Source: Prorocentrum cordatum (Eukaryota; Sar; Dinophyceae; Prorocentrales; Prorocentraceae). From it: a stretch of DNA of 64,000 nucleotides. Under the pieces are notes generated by a model. The model did no database searches. It saw only the letters and a program-made list of their open reading frames with translations, and was not told where the DNA came from. The stretch is from contig CAUYUJ010012169.1 in NCBI GenBank assembly GCA_963575745.1, positions 152,001 through 216,000 of the forward strand. The letters run 5' to 3'. The translations under genes and the position numbers were made by a program. Positions 44,315 to 55,579 of the stretch are shown in pieces. Every line of letters begins with the position of its first letter. Positions within the stretch are counted from its first letter, which is position 1.

Positions 44315-45955
44315 AACCTTCTGGGAGCCTCTTGGTTCATTCCTGGGGCCTCCTGGGAGCTTCCTCGGGGCCCCTTCGGGGCGTCTTGGGTGTCTCCTTG
44401 GGCTTCTTGTGGATTTTGGTTGGCTTCTTGGGAGCCTCTTTGGCCGTCTTGGGGCGTGCCTGGCCCGTCCGACGCCGTCGGAGGGCGTCTTGGGGGCCTC
44501 GTTTGGCCGATTTGGGGGCCACCTCGGGGCGCGGCAGGGCTGCCTTGGAGGCCACCGTGGGCGTCTCGGAGGCCATCTTGGGCCGTCTTGGATCTCTCTA
44601 TTGGGCCATCTTGGGGGCCTCATTGGGCCGTCCTGGAGCCATCCTGGAGGCCTCCTGGGGGCTCTTGGGGCCATCCTGGGGGCCTCTTGGGCCGTCGGAC
44701 TGCCGAAAGAGAGCAACGATACCAGCATCCTTCAAACACTTGAGGCAACTCTGTGATGTGTGCATCGTCGGGCCCCTTGACCGCATCTTGGGCCGTCTTG
44801 GAGGTCTTGAGGCCATCTTGGGCCGTCTCGGGTGCATCTTGGGCCGTCTTGGACACATATCGTTGCCACCTTGGGCTCTCTTGTGGCCATCTTGGCAGTC
44901 TTGGAGGCATTTTGTAGGCCATGTTGGGCCATCCTTGCTGTCTTGGTGGCCATCTGGGACCGTCTTGGAGCCCTCCAGGGGCCGTCCTGGGGGTCTCTTG
45001 GGCCGTCCTGGGGCCGCCTTGGATGCCTCTTGGGCGCTCTTGGGGCGATCGTGATGGCCTCTTGGGCTGTCTTGGGCAGTTGGAAGGCCGAAAAGGAGCA
45101 CACCCCAATATCCTTCAAGCACTTTTAGGCAAATCAATGAGATCGGCCTCTTCGGGCCTTCCTGGAGGTTTTCCTGGAGGCGGGCCGTCGTGGAGGCCTC
45201 TCGGGGGCTTCTTAGGTCGTCTTGGGCCATCTTAAGGCCATCTTGGGCCGTCTTGGGTGCATCTTGGGCCGTCTTGTGCGGCGATATTGGCCACCTTGGG
45301 CCATCTTGAGCGTCTTGGGGGCTTCTTGGGCAGTCTTTGGGCCCTCTTGGGGCCGCCTTGGGGGCATCTTGTGCCGTCCTGGGGCCATCTTGGAGGGCTC
45401 TTGGGCGCTCTTGTGGCGATATTGGTGGCCTCTTGGGACATCGGAAGGCAGAAAAAGAGCAAACCCCCAAATCCTTCAAACACGTACGCACAATCAGTGC
45501 ATTTGGCCTCTTGGGGCCCTCTAGGGTGGCCTCTTGGGGCTCTCCTAGGACGTTCTGGCGGCCTCTTGGGCCATCTTGAATCCATGTTGGCCTTCTTGCG
45601 CCGATCTTGGGCCATCTTGGGCTCTCTTGAGGCCATCTTGGCCGTCTTGGAAGCGTCTTGGAGGTCATTGTGAGCCATCTTGGCCGTTCAGACGCCTACG
45701 GCGAATCACAGCCGCCCCCTGTCTTTTCGGATACCCCTTATGTGGTCAAACGTTTTGGCAATTCCTTCGAACACCTGAGGCAAATCATCGATGTTGGACT
45801 CTTCGGGCCTTCATAGATGTCCTATTGGAGGCCTCTTGGGCTGTCTTGGATGCTTCTTGCGGGCTTCTTGGGCCCTTCTGGGCCATATTGAGGCCATCTT
45901 GGGCCGTCTGTTGTACATCTGGGGCCGTCTTGTAGACATGGTGGGGCCATCTTAG
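44315..45955. repeat. CTTGGGGCC degenerate satellite with embedded modules
   Basis: About 1.6 kb of GGGCCGTCTTGG, GCCATCTTGG and GCCTCTTGGG words in irregular order. Modules of about 60 bases with GCCGAAAAGGAGCACACC, ATCCTTCAA and CAATGA lie at 44700, 45085 and 45440. Overlapping frames of 80-356 aa on both strands are repeat products. Confidence 0.9.
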
Positions 45956-46235
45956 TGCCACTACGATGATTATTACTAGTGCTGACCGTGTTAGTAGCAG
46001 TTCGAATACTCGGAGTCGGAATTTGCCACCTTATACTACGGCTTGTTTCCTGCAGTGTTCTCGCATTCTCACGCGCCTCGCACGCGCACCGTGAGAGCCC
46101 AACCACAATGCCCATGAGTGCTCTCTGGAGGAGGGGCGCAGGTAAGCCGGCTGTGAAGCATTGGTGCAAACGCTGGGGACGGGGAGGCGGGGGCGAAGCA
46201 GACATACAAAAACCGGAAGGGGAACGGGGGATAAC
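45956..46235. other. No recognisable gene
   Basis: Non-repetitive spacer between satellite and microsatellite with no domain. Confidence 0.45.
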
Positions 46236-46366
46236 TGGCAGGTGGAGGGGGAGGAGGGGCCAGGAGGGGAGAAAGGAGGAGGAGCATGGAGGAGGCGGAT
46301 GAGGGGGAGGTGGAGGGTGAGGATGACGAGGAGGAGCACGAGGAGAAGAGGGGCGAGGACGAGGAC

Positions 46367-46424
<58 letters not shown>

Positions 46425-46735
46425 CTGATGCTGATGCTGATGCTGATGCTGATGATGCTGATGATGATGATGATGCTGATGCTGATGATTATGATTATGA
46501 TGATGATGATGAGGAGGAGGAGGAGGAGGAGGACGACGACGACGAGGTCGAGGAGGAAGAATACGAGGACGAGAGCGAGAACTAGGACGAGGAGGAGTCA
46601 GAGAAGGAGGAGGGCTAGGACGAGGAGGAGGAAGAGGAGGACGCGGACGACTTGGATGAAGACGTGGCGGGGGAGGATGAGGAGGAGGAGGAGGAGGAGG
46701 AGGAGGAGGAGGAGGAGGAGGAGGTGGAGGGGGAC
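46236..46735. repeat. GGA, GAT and GAC microsatellites
   Basis: GGA-rich, then a long GAT run with GCTGAT variants (46367-46512), then GAC/GAG and GGA to 46735. Confidence 0.95.
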
Positions 46736-46749
46736 GAGGACCAGGACTA

Positions 46750-48025
46750 CGGCAGCCATCTCAGGATCTTCTTGAGACCCTCTTGGGGTCCTCTTGGGGT
46801 TCTCTCGGGGCCCTTTTGGGGCTATGTTGGGGGGTCTTAGGGTCTTCTAGGGGCTCGTTTGGAAGGTCTTGGCGCCTTCTTGGGGGCCTCGCGGGAGCCC
46901 AGAGGGCATCTTGGGGCAAGATTGGAGCCCGTCGGTCAACGGAGGGGGGGTTCCGTCCCCGCTCGGGGGCTATGAACATCGCCTCTTGGGGCCATCTTGG
47001 AGCGCTCTTGGGCAGCTCTCGGGCGTTGTGGGGCTGTCTTGGGGGCATCTTGAGCGCTCCTTGCGGCTCTCTTGGGCCATCTTCGGGCCATCTTGAGGCC
47101 TCAAAGCGCATTGGACGCGAAGGGGCGAGAAGGCAAACAGCATTGATTCTCCTTGGGTGCGTGAGGGATTTTAGCTTCTCGGGGGGGGGTCCTGAAGGGG
47201 CTCTGGGAGCACTTGGAGCCGTCTTGCGGCCTTCTTGGGGCTTCTGGAGGCATGTCGGAAGCCATCTTGAACCATCTTCGGCTATATTGGGCCATCTTGT
47301 GTGCCATCTCGGAGCATCTGAAGCATTATTGGAGCCATCTTGAGCGAGTAAGGGGCCTCGGACAACTCGCGAGACGCTCAACAAAACCTCAGGGAGGCGC
47401 TCTTGGGGCCGTCTTGGGGGCCTTTTGTGCGCAGCTTGGGGCTCTCTTGGGCCATCGTGGATCTTCAGACGCTCACCAGGTTCGTAAGGGTGAGAAAGCA
47501 CAAACACCTGGATGTTCTTTAAGTGTTTGAAAGGTGTTGGCCTCTTGGCCGTGTCTTGGAGTGCTCTTTGGGCTCTTTGGGGGGGGTCTTGGAGCCCCCC
47601 AAGGGGGCCTCTTGGGGCAATCTTGGAGGGCGTCGATCAAAAGCGAGGCGGGCCCCCGATGTTCGCCCCCCCTCGGGGGTTATCAAACTCGCCCCTTGGG
47701 GCCAGCTTGGAGCGCTCTTGGGCGCTCTCGAGGCCGTCTTGGGGGCCCCATTTGGCGCTTCTTGAGGCTCCCTTGGGCCACTGTGGGGCCATGCCGAGGC
47801 CTCGAGAGCACATCGGACGCGAAGAGGCGAGAGGGCGCACGTCACTGGTTGTCCGGAGGTCGTTGCAGGATCTGGGCTTCTGGGGGGATTCCCGAGGGGG
47901 GGGGGGTCCCGGGAGCACCTGGTGGCCGTCTTGGGGCCGCTTGGAGGCACGTCGGGAGCTGTCTTGAACCATCTTCGGCTCTCTTCGGCCATCTTGGAGG
48001 CCATCTTGGAGCCGTCTTGGGCGAA
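46750..48025. repeat. CTTGGGGCC degenerate satellite, second block
   Basis: Same family as 44.3-45.9 kb. Two larger units here share GGAGCGCTCTTGGGC and GAACCATCTTCGGCT (47000-47300 and 47710-47990), a diverged duplication of about 700 bases. The embedded module lies at 47480-47545. Confidence 0.85.
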
Positions 48026-48095
48026 AGAGGGGCCCCCTGACAAATCGGCCCCCCTCCCGAAACACCTCAGGGAGGGAGGAGGGCACCCTTTTCCG

Positions 48096-48172
48096 AGGGG
48101 GAAGAGGGGTTGTGGAAGAGAAAAGAGAATCTCGTCAGGCCACCTGTCGCCAAGAGGGCTGGTGGGATGATC
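48096..48172. repeat. Dispersed repeat shared with 14.15 kb
   Basis: CCGAGGGGGAAGAGGG and AGAGGGCTGGTGGGAT match 14146-14214 in the same order and spacing. Confidence 0.6.
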
Positions 48173-48179
48173 GCTAATA

Positions 48180-49010
48180 TGGTGACGAGTACGATGAGAG
48201 TGATGAAAGTAGCGATTACGACGGCGACTGCGCGACGGCAATGATGATGGCCACGATGGTGCTGGCGATGGCGGCGGCGTGCACGATGACAGTAAGAAGG
48301 ATGATTGTGGGGTGGGCAAGAAGGAGGGGGGCGACGGTTGCGGTGACACCAAAAACAAATTTCGACGACGGCGACAATGGTATTGGCGGCGCGGGCGGGG
48401 ATGATACAGAGAGGGAGAGCGAAAAGGAGGGACAGAGTCAGGGAGGTGACAACGATGGTGTTGATAACGAGGTTAGTCTTGGCGGGGACAGCGACGACGA
48501 CAGCGCGGACGACAACGATGTCGACGAACGACGACGATGAACCACGGCGATGAACGACGACGATGAACGACGACAGTGGACGGCGACGATGTACGAAGGC
48601 GATGACCGGCGAGGATGAGTAACGACGATGAACGGTGACGCTGGCCGGCGACGATGGACGACGACGATGAACGACGACGACGGACGACGACGAAGATGGA
48701 CGACGACGACGGACGACGACGACGACGGCGTAGACGACGACGACGATGACGGTGGCGGCGACGGCGATGGCGACGGCGATGGCGACGGCGGCGGCGGCGA
48801 CGGCGATGGCGACGACGACGGTGAAGGCGATGAACGACGACGATGAACGAAGATCAAAGACGACGATGAGTGAAGCCTGTACATCACGACGATGCACGAT
48901 GACGATACGCACCACGATAGCGACGAGGATCACGACGGCGACGACGATCACGACCACGATCAACGGGACGGCCACGACGACCACGACCACGACGAGCGCA
49001 CCACCACGAT
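48180..49010. repeat. Degenerate GAC/GAT/GGC triplet repeat
   Basis: Mostly GACGACGAT and GGCGACGGC words, with a ATGAACGACGACGATG unit recurring at 48550-48850. Histidine-, aspartate- or arginine-rich frames are artefacts. Confidence 0.85.
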
Positions 49011-49749
49011 GAAACTTGTGTCAATGAATGCGTTGACTTGCACCCTCGGGCGCGGCTCTGCGCAGGAAGCCCGCTGGAGAGAAACGTCCAAATCGCAAGC
49101 TCGAATGATAGAATGCTTACCAACTTCGAGCGCACCCTGCATGCCATAAACCCACATAAGTTAGCCAAAAACTGCTAAGGCGTCGTGGTCGCGTTTCTCG
49201 TCGACGTTGTCTTTGTTGTCGTGGTGGTCGGGGCAGCGGTTGTGAAGAAAGGCGAATTTAAGTTATCATTTTCGCGAGCGCTTCCGTTTTACAATGTGGA
49301 TGTGTCCGGTTTTTTCGCTATCTTGGATGTGCTTCCACTTTGCGTTTTGGTAGGTTTTCGAAGCGCCCGATGGCCCGAACGCAAGATTCAGTTTTTGTTT
49401 TATCCATTACTCGACGACGCACAATAATCAGTTTCGCATACAATTAGCAAACAATTAAGCAGTCGATAAACCGTGTGTCACGAAGCATCGGGAATCCAGG
49501 GATATGTTTTTTTCGATGCTCCCAGAGCAAAGCGGCGCAGCCATTTCGAATCAGACAAACGAGAATTCTCGAAATATTGAACATCCAGCGGAACAGAAAC
49601 GCAGCCAACGGAGCTCGAAGTAGATCTCTGCGGAAACCTGAACAGCGCAGAAGCCATGGAGATACGCCGAAACGTAAGCCCTTCAGGAGTTGGCAGGATG
49701 GAGATGGGCTTAGGGAGGTCGAAAGGGATTATCTGAAGAGATCTGGTGG
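49011..49749. other. No recognisable gene
   Basis: AT-richer, non-repetitive sequence. Frames of 80 aa or so show no domain. Confidence 0.45.
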
Positions 49750-50525
49750 AGCAGAGATGGCGTTTCCTCTTCTCGCCTGCGCTTTTCTGCGCGTTTTGCG
49801 TTCCTCTGCTTGTCTGCGCCTTTGCGTCTTCCCGCGCGCCAGTGCTGCTCTGCGCGCCTCAATAAAGTTCCGCGATTGCGCTCTGCTATTCGCCTGTGAT
49901 AAGAACAGGAACGCGCTCTCTTGAGACCTCCGCGCCGCCTGGTGCTGGAAGCATGTCGACGAATGCGTAACTCTTCTAAGAGCGCCTGTGTTTCCTTGTG
50001 GATCTGCGTCTCTCTGCAGGCTTGCGTTCTTCCACTCTCTTTCCGCTACGCCTGCTTTCTTTTTTGCGCATGATCTTCCGTTTCTGTTTCTCTGCGCGTC
50101 TGTGTTCCGTTCTGCGTTGTCGTTCCTGCGTTTTCCAGGTTGCTGCGCTCCTGAATTGATCTCCACGCGCACGCGTTCCTCTGCGTTTTTTTCATGCGCC
50201 TGCGCTGGTCTGCGCTGTTGCGGCCTGCGATGCGTTTGCAGTCGTCCGCGCTTCGGCGTTCTCCTGTGCGTCGTCATTTCTTTGCGCACCCGCGCTCCCA
50301 TGCGGTTTTGTGTTTCTATGCGTGCTTGCGGCTTTTGTTTCCGCCTGCGTTGTTCGGCGCTCCGCTGGGCGCCGGCGTTTTTTTTGCGCGCTGGTTTTGT
50401 TGCGCCCACTTGCGCTCCTCTCTTCTTGTTCTTTGCTGCACGTCGGCGTCTCCCCGCGCGCAGGCGCAAATGCGCCTGCGTTTTTCTACGCGCTTGCGCG
50501 GCTAAGTGCGTTTCTGCCCCGCGAT
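49750..50525. repeat. Degenerate CTGCGC-GTTT repeat
   Basis: CTGCGCGTTTTGCGTTCCTC-like words recur at 10-14 base spacing through the segment. The 246-aa lysine/arginine/glutamine-rich minus frame and the phenylalanine/cysteine-rich plus frame both follow from this strand bias. Confidence 0.6.
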
Positions 50526-50954
50526 TTGTTTTAAGATGCTCTATGTCGAATTTCGTCGGTTGCTTCTTCGCCCTCCCGCCGGGGACGAAGAAAGTACATT
50601 ATCGACTTGTTTAATGATTTAGGAATTGTTCGGTGCGCGTTCTCCGCGTCATTCTTTTTATTTCGATTGTTTGGAAACAGATGGTGTGAAGATTTGCGGA
50701 TTTCGGGAGTTGGACGGTTTTACAAAAAGACGTCGATTGGAATCGCAAGAGCGGCGCTTGCAGCAATGGCGCGAACGGCGCACGGCTGTCACGAGACCCA
50801 GCCCAGAAAGTTTATCGTGCAAGCGGCCCGGGCAAATGGTTCGAACAGCCAAGTCTTAATCGCGCGAACGGCGTACGGCTGTCACGCGACCAGCCCGGAA
50901 AGCTTGTCATGCAAACGACCCGGGCCAATCGTTCGAACAGCCCGGTGTTCGGTT
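50526..50954. repeat. Diverged duplication of about 75 bp
   Basis: GCGAACGGCGCACGGCTGTC then ACGAGACC at 50770-50830 recurs as GCGAACGGCGTACGGCTGTC then ACGCGACC at 50864-50925. Both continue with CAAGCGGCCCGGGC or CAAACGACCCGGGC. Confidence 0.7.
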
Positions 50955-51125
50955 TTTTCTTCGGCCGCCGAGGGCGCAACTTATAGCGCAACCGATAGGA
51001 GACGGTTTTATTCTCAGCCGCCGGGGGCGCAGCCTATGGCACAACCGATAGGAGACGGTTTTATTTCGGCCGCCGAGGGCGCAACCTATGGCGCAACCGA
51101 TAGGAGACGGTTTTATTCTCAGCCG
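50955..51125. repeat. 53-bp tandem repeat, three units
   Basis: GGAGACGG at 50998, 51051 and 51103. The unit is TTCTCGGCCGCCGAGGGCGC, AACTTATGGCGCAACCGATA, then GGAGACGGTTTTA. Confidence 0.95.
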
Positions 51126-52032
51126 CCGAGGCGCCGAAGCTGCCGACCTCAGGATCGACTTCCGCGACAAGTACAGGGAACCCGAGTCCAAGGGCCCCAG
51201 GCTCTACATCACCAAGCACGAGCTGGTCAACATCAAGGGCGGAGCAGAGGGCGTGCAGGCGCTCCATTGTCTGCGCTGCCTGCGATCGGCCTTCACTGAG
51301 GTCTCGACCAAAAACCTCCCAAGGCAGAGCTGCACGCCAAAGGCCTTCGCTCCCGACGCCTCCAGCGGGGGCAAGAAGCGGGCGAGAGTCTCTGCCATGG
51401 TGCACGCTGGAGCCGCCGCGGTGGCGGTCGCAGCAGCCCGCCGCTTCGTGGAGGACGAGAGCCAGCACACCCAGGCCAGCGGGGAGGCATGCAGCAGCGA
51501 GGCGAGCTCCTCCTTCGTTCAGCATCGTGGCGAAAGCCAGATTCTGGGATCCGTCGGTGACGGTGACCTGCGTGCTGGCGAGGGCGGTCAGCATCGTGGC
51601 GAAAGCCAGATTCTGGGATCCGTCGGTGACGGCGACCTGCGTGCTGACGAGGAGCAGCCGTCGGCGGGATCCTCTTCCTCTCAGCATCGTGGCGTGAGCC
51701 AGGGTCTGGGATCCGTCGGTGACGGTGACCTGCGTGCTAACGAGGAGCCGCCGACAGCAGGCCACGAGGGAGCCAAGGCCCAGTCTGCTGCGCCACCGCC
51801 CAGCGGTTCTGGGGCGCTCGACGTGGACGGTGGCGGCCACGACCTGCGCACGTACTTCGGGTACCGACTCTGCCTGAAGTGTTTCCAGTACGCGAAGGAG
51901 GTGAAAAGCAAGCACAGGGGGCCCGGCCTGGCCTGTGCCCCTGCGCTCAAGCCCAGCGCCCAGGCGGAGCGCAGGAGGAAGGCCGAGAAGATCATGAGGG
52001 GAGTGGCACCGTCTGGGAGGCCACTCGTGTGA
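51088..52032 (+). CDS. 314-aa protein with two C-x2-C modules and internal repeats
   Basis: The ATG at 51088 lies inside the last 53-bp unit, so the first 12 or so residues (MAQPIGDGFIL) are repeat-derived. Real sequence begins near LRIDFRDKYREPES. Residues about 59-80 hold LHCLRC and a third cysteine (SCTP). Residues about 256-277 hold LCLKC with a later CAP, a second copy of the same arrangement. Between them is a peptide QHRGESQILGSVGDGDLRA repeated three times at 69- and 93-base steps, in frame. The C terminus is basic (AERRRKAEKIMRG). Cys modules with this kind of basic tail occur at the ends of dinoflagellate mobile-element proteins, as I recall, so a retroelement fragment is possible. 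The opposite strand is also open for 375 codons, but its frame is less protein-like. Confidence 0.45.
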   Translation: MAQPIGDGFILSRRGAEAADLRIDFRDKYREPESKGPRLYITKHELVNIKGGAEGVQALHCLRCLRSAFTEVSTKNLPRQSCTPKAFAPDASSGGKKRARVSAMVHAGAAAVAVAAARRFVEDESQHTQASGEACSSEASSSFVQHRGESQILGSVGDGDLRAGEGGQHRGESQILGSVGDGDLRADEEQPSAGSSSSQHRGVSQGLGSVGDGDLRANEEPPTAGHEGAKAQSAAPPPSGSGALDVDGGGHDLRTYFGYRLCLKCFQYAKEVKSKHRGPGLACAPALKPSAQAERRRKAEKIMRGVAPSGRPLV

Positions 52033-52214
52033 CGGCGTCGCGGCGGGCTCCACTTCTACTGAGCTGCCGCCCGCGACGCAGCTGCGTCGCCGCCGCTCTG
52101 CCCTGTCGAGTTGCCGCCGTTTGCGGCGACTCCAGAGGCAGCCAACAGGGCTGCCGTGCGGCCTGCGACGCAGGAGCTGGACGTGCACGCTGTGTGCACT
52201 CAGGCTGCTGAGGA

Positions 52215-52540
52215 AAAAATTCCCAGCCGCCGAGGGCGCAACCGATGGCGCAACCGATTGGAGACAGTTGTATTCTCGGCCGCCGAGTGGCGCAATTGGT
52301 AGGAGACGGTTTTATTCTCGGCCGCCGAGCACGCAACTTATGGCGCAACCGATTGGAGACAGTTGTATTCTCGGCCGCCGAGGGCGCAACCTTTGGCGCA
52401 ATTGGTAGGAGACGGTTTTATTCTCGGCCGCCGAGGGCGCAATTTATGGCGCAACCGATAGGAGACGGTTTCATTCTCGGCCGCCGAGGGCGCAACCTGT
52501 GGCGCAACCGATCGGAGACGGTTTGATTCTCGGCCGCCGA
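52215..52540. repeat. 53-bp tandem repeat, six units
   Basis: GGAGAC at 52260, 52302, 52355, 52408, 52461 and 52514. All steps are 53 bases except one unit with an 11-base deletion. It follows the 314-aa frame that the other array precedes. Confidence 0.95.
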
Positions 52541-53244
52541 GGTGCCAGGAGAAAGAGGATGAGCAGGAGAATGGAGAGGAGAAACGAGGACGAGGTCTTA
52601 GACGAGGACGACGAGGAGGAGCTGGAGCAGGAGGATGACATACGGGGAGGATGAGGAGGACGAGGAGGAAGAGGAGGACGACGACGATTAGGATGGGGAA
52701 GAAAGCGGACGGGGAGGAATGCTAGTGCTACGAGGACGAAGTGTGGGCGTTCGAATGCGGGCGGGGCTACGCCCGATTTATGCTCGCCGTTTGGGATGGC
52801 GGTAGGGCCCAAGCGGCGAGTTGCCTTGTGACTGTTTGTTTGTATGTCTGTATGTATGTACGTATGTATGTGTGTATATATATATATATACACATTGTGC
52901 ATGGGTATACGTAGCTGTATCCGTGTGTGCACAATTAAGGTGTACCCATTTGGTCAAACTCATGTACGCCTACACATGTATACGTGTATACATGCAAATA
53001 CAGGTGCAAACAGCACGTGCACATGCGTATACACGTGCCATTGTACACCCTTGCCCACGTTTGTTTCCACACATTTGTTCTGGCAGGGATGGTATCAATG
53101 CAGTTTCACCGCATTGTCCCTTGCTTCCCTTCGAGCTGACAGACGGCCTCGCGGACGGTCAGCAAGCTGACAGGCCGGAGCCAGTGTGTATCGTCCACGA
53201 TATGATTCTGAAGCGGCATATCCCAAGCAAAAAAACGTCTGCAT
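52541..53244. other. GGA/GAC patch and TGTA patch, no gene
   Basis: 52545-52695 is GGA/GACGAGG-rich. 52830-53060 has TGTATGTA, TATATA and ACACGTG words of the kind seen at 41 kb. No coding region is supported. Confidence 0.6.
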
Positions 53245-53467
53245 CGAAGACACCCACGGCGAATCATCGCCGCCCTTGACGTGGGGAAACGCCCATGCTG
53301 CCAAACGTTGGGCCGAATTTTGGTCAAGCTATTGGGGCATATGTTCCCCCAGCCGTTGTGGAACCCTCGGGGGGAATCTTTGGGAGAGGAAGAGGAAGGA
53401 GGAGCAGAGGGAGGAGGAGGAGGAGGAGGAGGAGGAGGAGGAGGAGGAGGAAGAGGAAGAAAAGGAG
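53245..53467. repeat. CGGCGAATCA module followed by GGA microsatellite, second copy
   Basis: Second full copy of the 44.1-kb module (CCACGGCGAATCATCGCCGC, CCAAACGTTGG, CCCCCAGCCGTTGTGGAA), followed by a GGA tract at 53402-53467. Confidence 0.75.
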
Positions 53468-53935
53468 GCCTCTTGAGGCCTTTTTGGGGCCTCGGGGGGC
53501 TTCCTGTGGTCTCCTGGGGCCTCTTGGAGCATCTTGAGGGTCTGGGGGGAACGCTGCAGGGCAATATTGGAGGTCGGTGGGGTCGTCTTGGAACCGTCTT
53601 GTGACCTGTAGGACCGTCTCGGTGCCCTCTTGGGCCGTCTTGGGGGCATCTTGGGCCGTATTAGGGCGATCGTGGGGGCCGATATGGGCGTTCTGGAGCG
53701 TTGGAAGCCCGAAAAGGCGAGAACGCCAATGTCATTGAAACACGCGTGGGAAGCCAATGAGTTGGGCCTCCCGGAGGTCCTCTTGGAGCCCTCTTGCGGC
53801 GTCTCGTGGGCCTCTCGGGCCGTCTGCGGGGCCTCTCGGCTGGTCTTGGGGCCATGTTGGCCGTCTTGGAGGCGTCTGGCGCCCTCTTGGGGCCACCTGG
53901 GCCGTCTTGGAGGCCGTTTTGCGGTGCGGCCACCT
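53468..53935. repeat. CTTGGGGCC degenerate satellite, third block
   Basis: Same family as 44.3-48.0 kb. The embedded module (GCCCGAAAAGGCGAGAACGC, TCATTGAAACACG) lies at 53705-53765. Confidence 0.85.
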
Positions 53936-53940
53936 TGGAG

Positions 53941-54009
53941 CTCCTCCTCCTCCTCCTCCTCCTCCTCCTCCTCCTCCTCCTCCTCCTCCTCCTCCTCCTC
54001 CTCCTCCTC
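53941..54009. repeat. CTC microsatellite
   Basis: Pure CTC repeats on the + strand. Confidence 0.95.
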
Positions 54010-54579
54010 GGGGGGGAGGCCAACCGACGGGGTGCACCGTTCCCGCGCGGTCGGCGCGAGCGGCCGGGAACTTGAAGAAGGAGGGCCACGGTGGGGGCCC
54101 GTGCCAAGAGACGCCCTGCGTGCCTCCCGGGTTTCCTGGGCACGGTTTCGTTACAGCGAGCGGCTCGAACAAGGAGCGCTTACTTTTCAAAAGGGGCTCG
54201 GTCGTTCCATTTATCGTTCCTGGTGCATTCTGTATTATCTATCGTTCCATATGCGTTGTTCCCTGGAGAAGAGGGGCTTCGTTCCTGATTTATCGTTCCT
54301 TGGGTCAGGCCGATGACTGTATGGAAGGCGTGATATCCCCACCACGAAAAGCAGGCGACGTCCTGTGGGCTCAGGGCTGGGTTTCTGTTGTGGGAGGTGT
54401 CTTGTGGACTGGCCTCCGCCGTAGAGGAACCAAGCATCCAGCACGCCCTGCACCCCTGTGGCAAGCACCAGGGGGGGCGGATGGCGGCAAGCGCGCACGG
54501 CTTGCGCTCCGATAGCCGGAATAATTGAGACCGGGGTGAGTTTGAGGGGGTCGGCAGGAGGGGGCCAGGGGGGTAGGAG
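54010..54579. other. No recognisable gene
   Basis: TTATCGTTCC recurs at 54211 and 54289, and similar words lie nearby. No domain or long frame is convincing. Confidence 0.45.
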
Positions 54580-55215
54580 CCAAAATGGCGATTCCGCGCG
54601 GGACATCCGACATAGCTGGGATTTTGTTGGATCGCTCTCGGAAGGCCTCAAGACGGCCCAGCATAGCCCAACAGCCCAACAAGATGGTCCTAACACGCCT
54701 TACGCCCGCCGAAAGATCACGATGTCGCTGCGAATGTCTCCACTAACAAAAACATGTTGTCGACACCTTGTTTGCCCAGCATGGCGATTTTGCTAGGATC
54801 ACCCCTACACAAATGAGACGTCGTCGACGTCGTCTTGGCCTCGGCCTTGCCCCAAATGACGATTTCGCGAGGGACATCCTCACGCAAATCAGATGGGGGC
54901 GACCGAAGTCTTGTCCAACACGGCAATTTTGCCAGGGACATCTTCACAATATTGAGATGTTGTCAACGTCTTCTTGGTGTCAGCTTGGTGAGTTCGCTAC
55001 GGACATCCTCAGAAGATTGAGATGCCTTGCGATCTCTCTTGGGAGGCCCCTGGCCGGCCCAGTATAGCCTAACAATGTGGCTCCAACACGCCCTAAGTCC
55101 ACTGAAACAAAAAAGATGTCGCTTGGGACATCCTCACACAAACCCACGCTTGCGATTTCGCGAGGGCCACCCTCGCAATCACGAGATGTTGTCGACGCCA
55201 TCTTGGCCTCGGTCC
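54580..55215. repeat. Degenerate repeat, TTTCGCGAGGGACATCCTCA core
   Basis: Cores at about 54590, 54786, 54863, 54926, 54991, 55111 and 55155, spaced 60-120 bases, each followed by CAAATCAGATG- or ATTGAGATG-like sequence and CGACGTC. The core matches that of the 75-bp array at 3.4-3.9 kb. Confidence 0.65.
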
Positions 55216-55373
55216 TGCAGATCATCGTGCTTGCGCGAGGGGCACCCTCGCACGAGCCACAGGCTGTCGACGTCGCTCCTGCCCAGCAGGGCGACCTCGC
55301 CGGGGACGTCCTCGCAGACGCGAGCGCCCGCTCGCATCGAAGGCATAGGTCCGCAGGCTGGGCCCCGCTCCAC

Positions 55374-55521
55374 CCCTGACCTTCCAGAGAGCTATGTTTT
55401 AGCACTGGAGACCTAAAAACCTAAAAAGCTGAGCGAAACAGCCTAAAACCAAGACGTAGAATAGCTTTGGGATAGGTTTTTAAGTCGGGTGCTATTTTTT
55501 AGCCCTCCTGGAAGGTCAGGG
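55374..55521 (-). mobile_element. Complete 148-bp terminal-inverted-repeat element, reverse copy
   Basis: Same length and ends as 29098-29245, in the opposite orientation, with the 14-base inverted termini intact. The flanks show at most a 2-base AC repeat, so the duplication length is uncertain. The two complete copies differ at scattered internal positions, so this is not a recent local duplication. Confidence 0.8.
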
Positions 55522-55579
55522 ACAGGGCCCCCCGCGGAGCCCGCACGGCTCCACTCCGGCTCGCCCGGCGAACCCCCGC

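Noticed and set aside
51061-52188. 375-aa minus-strand frame opposite the 314-aa frame
   Set aside because: It shows no Cys module or other motif and runs into the 53-bp arrays on both sides. The plus frame has paired C-x2-C modules and a basic tail.
54577-54589. 13-base match to the spliced-leader core on the minus strand (GAGCCAAAATGGC)
   Set aside because: It extends no further on either side and is part of the local degenerate repeat (ATGGCGATTTCGCGAGGG). The core is also nearly self-complementary, so a chance match inside a repeat is the simpler reading.
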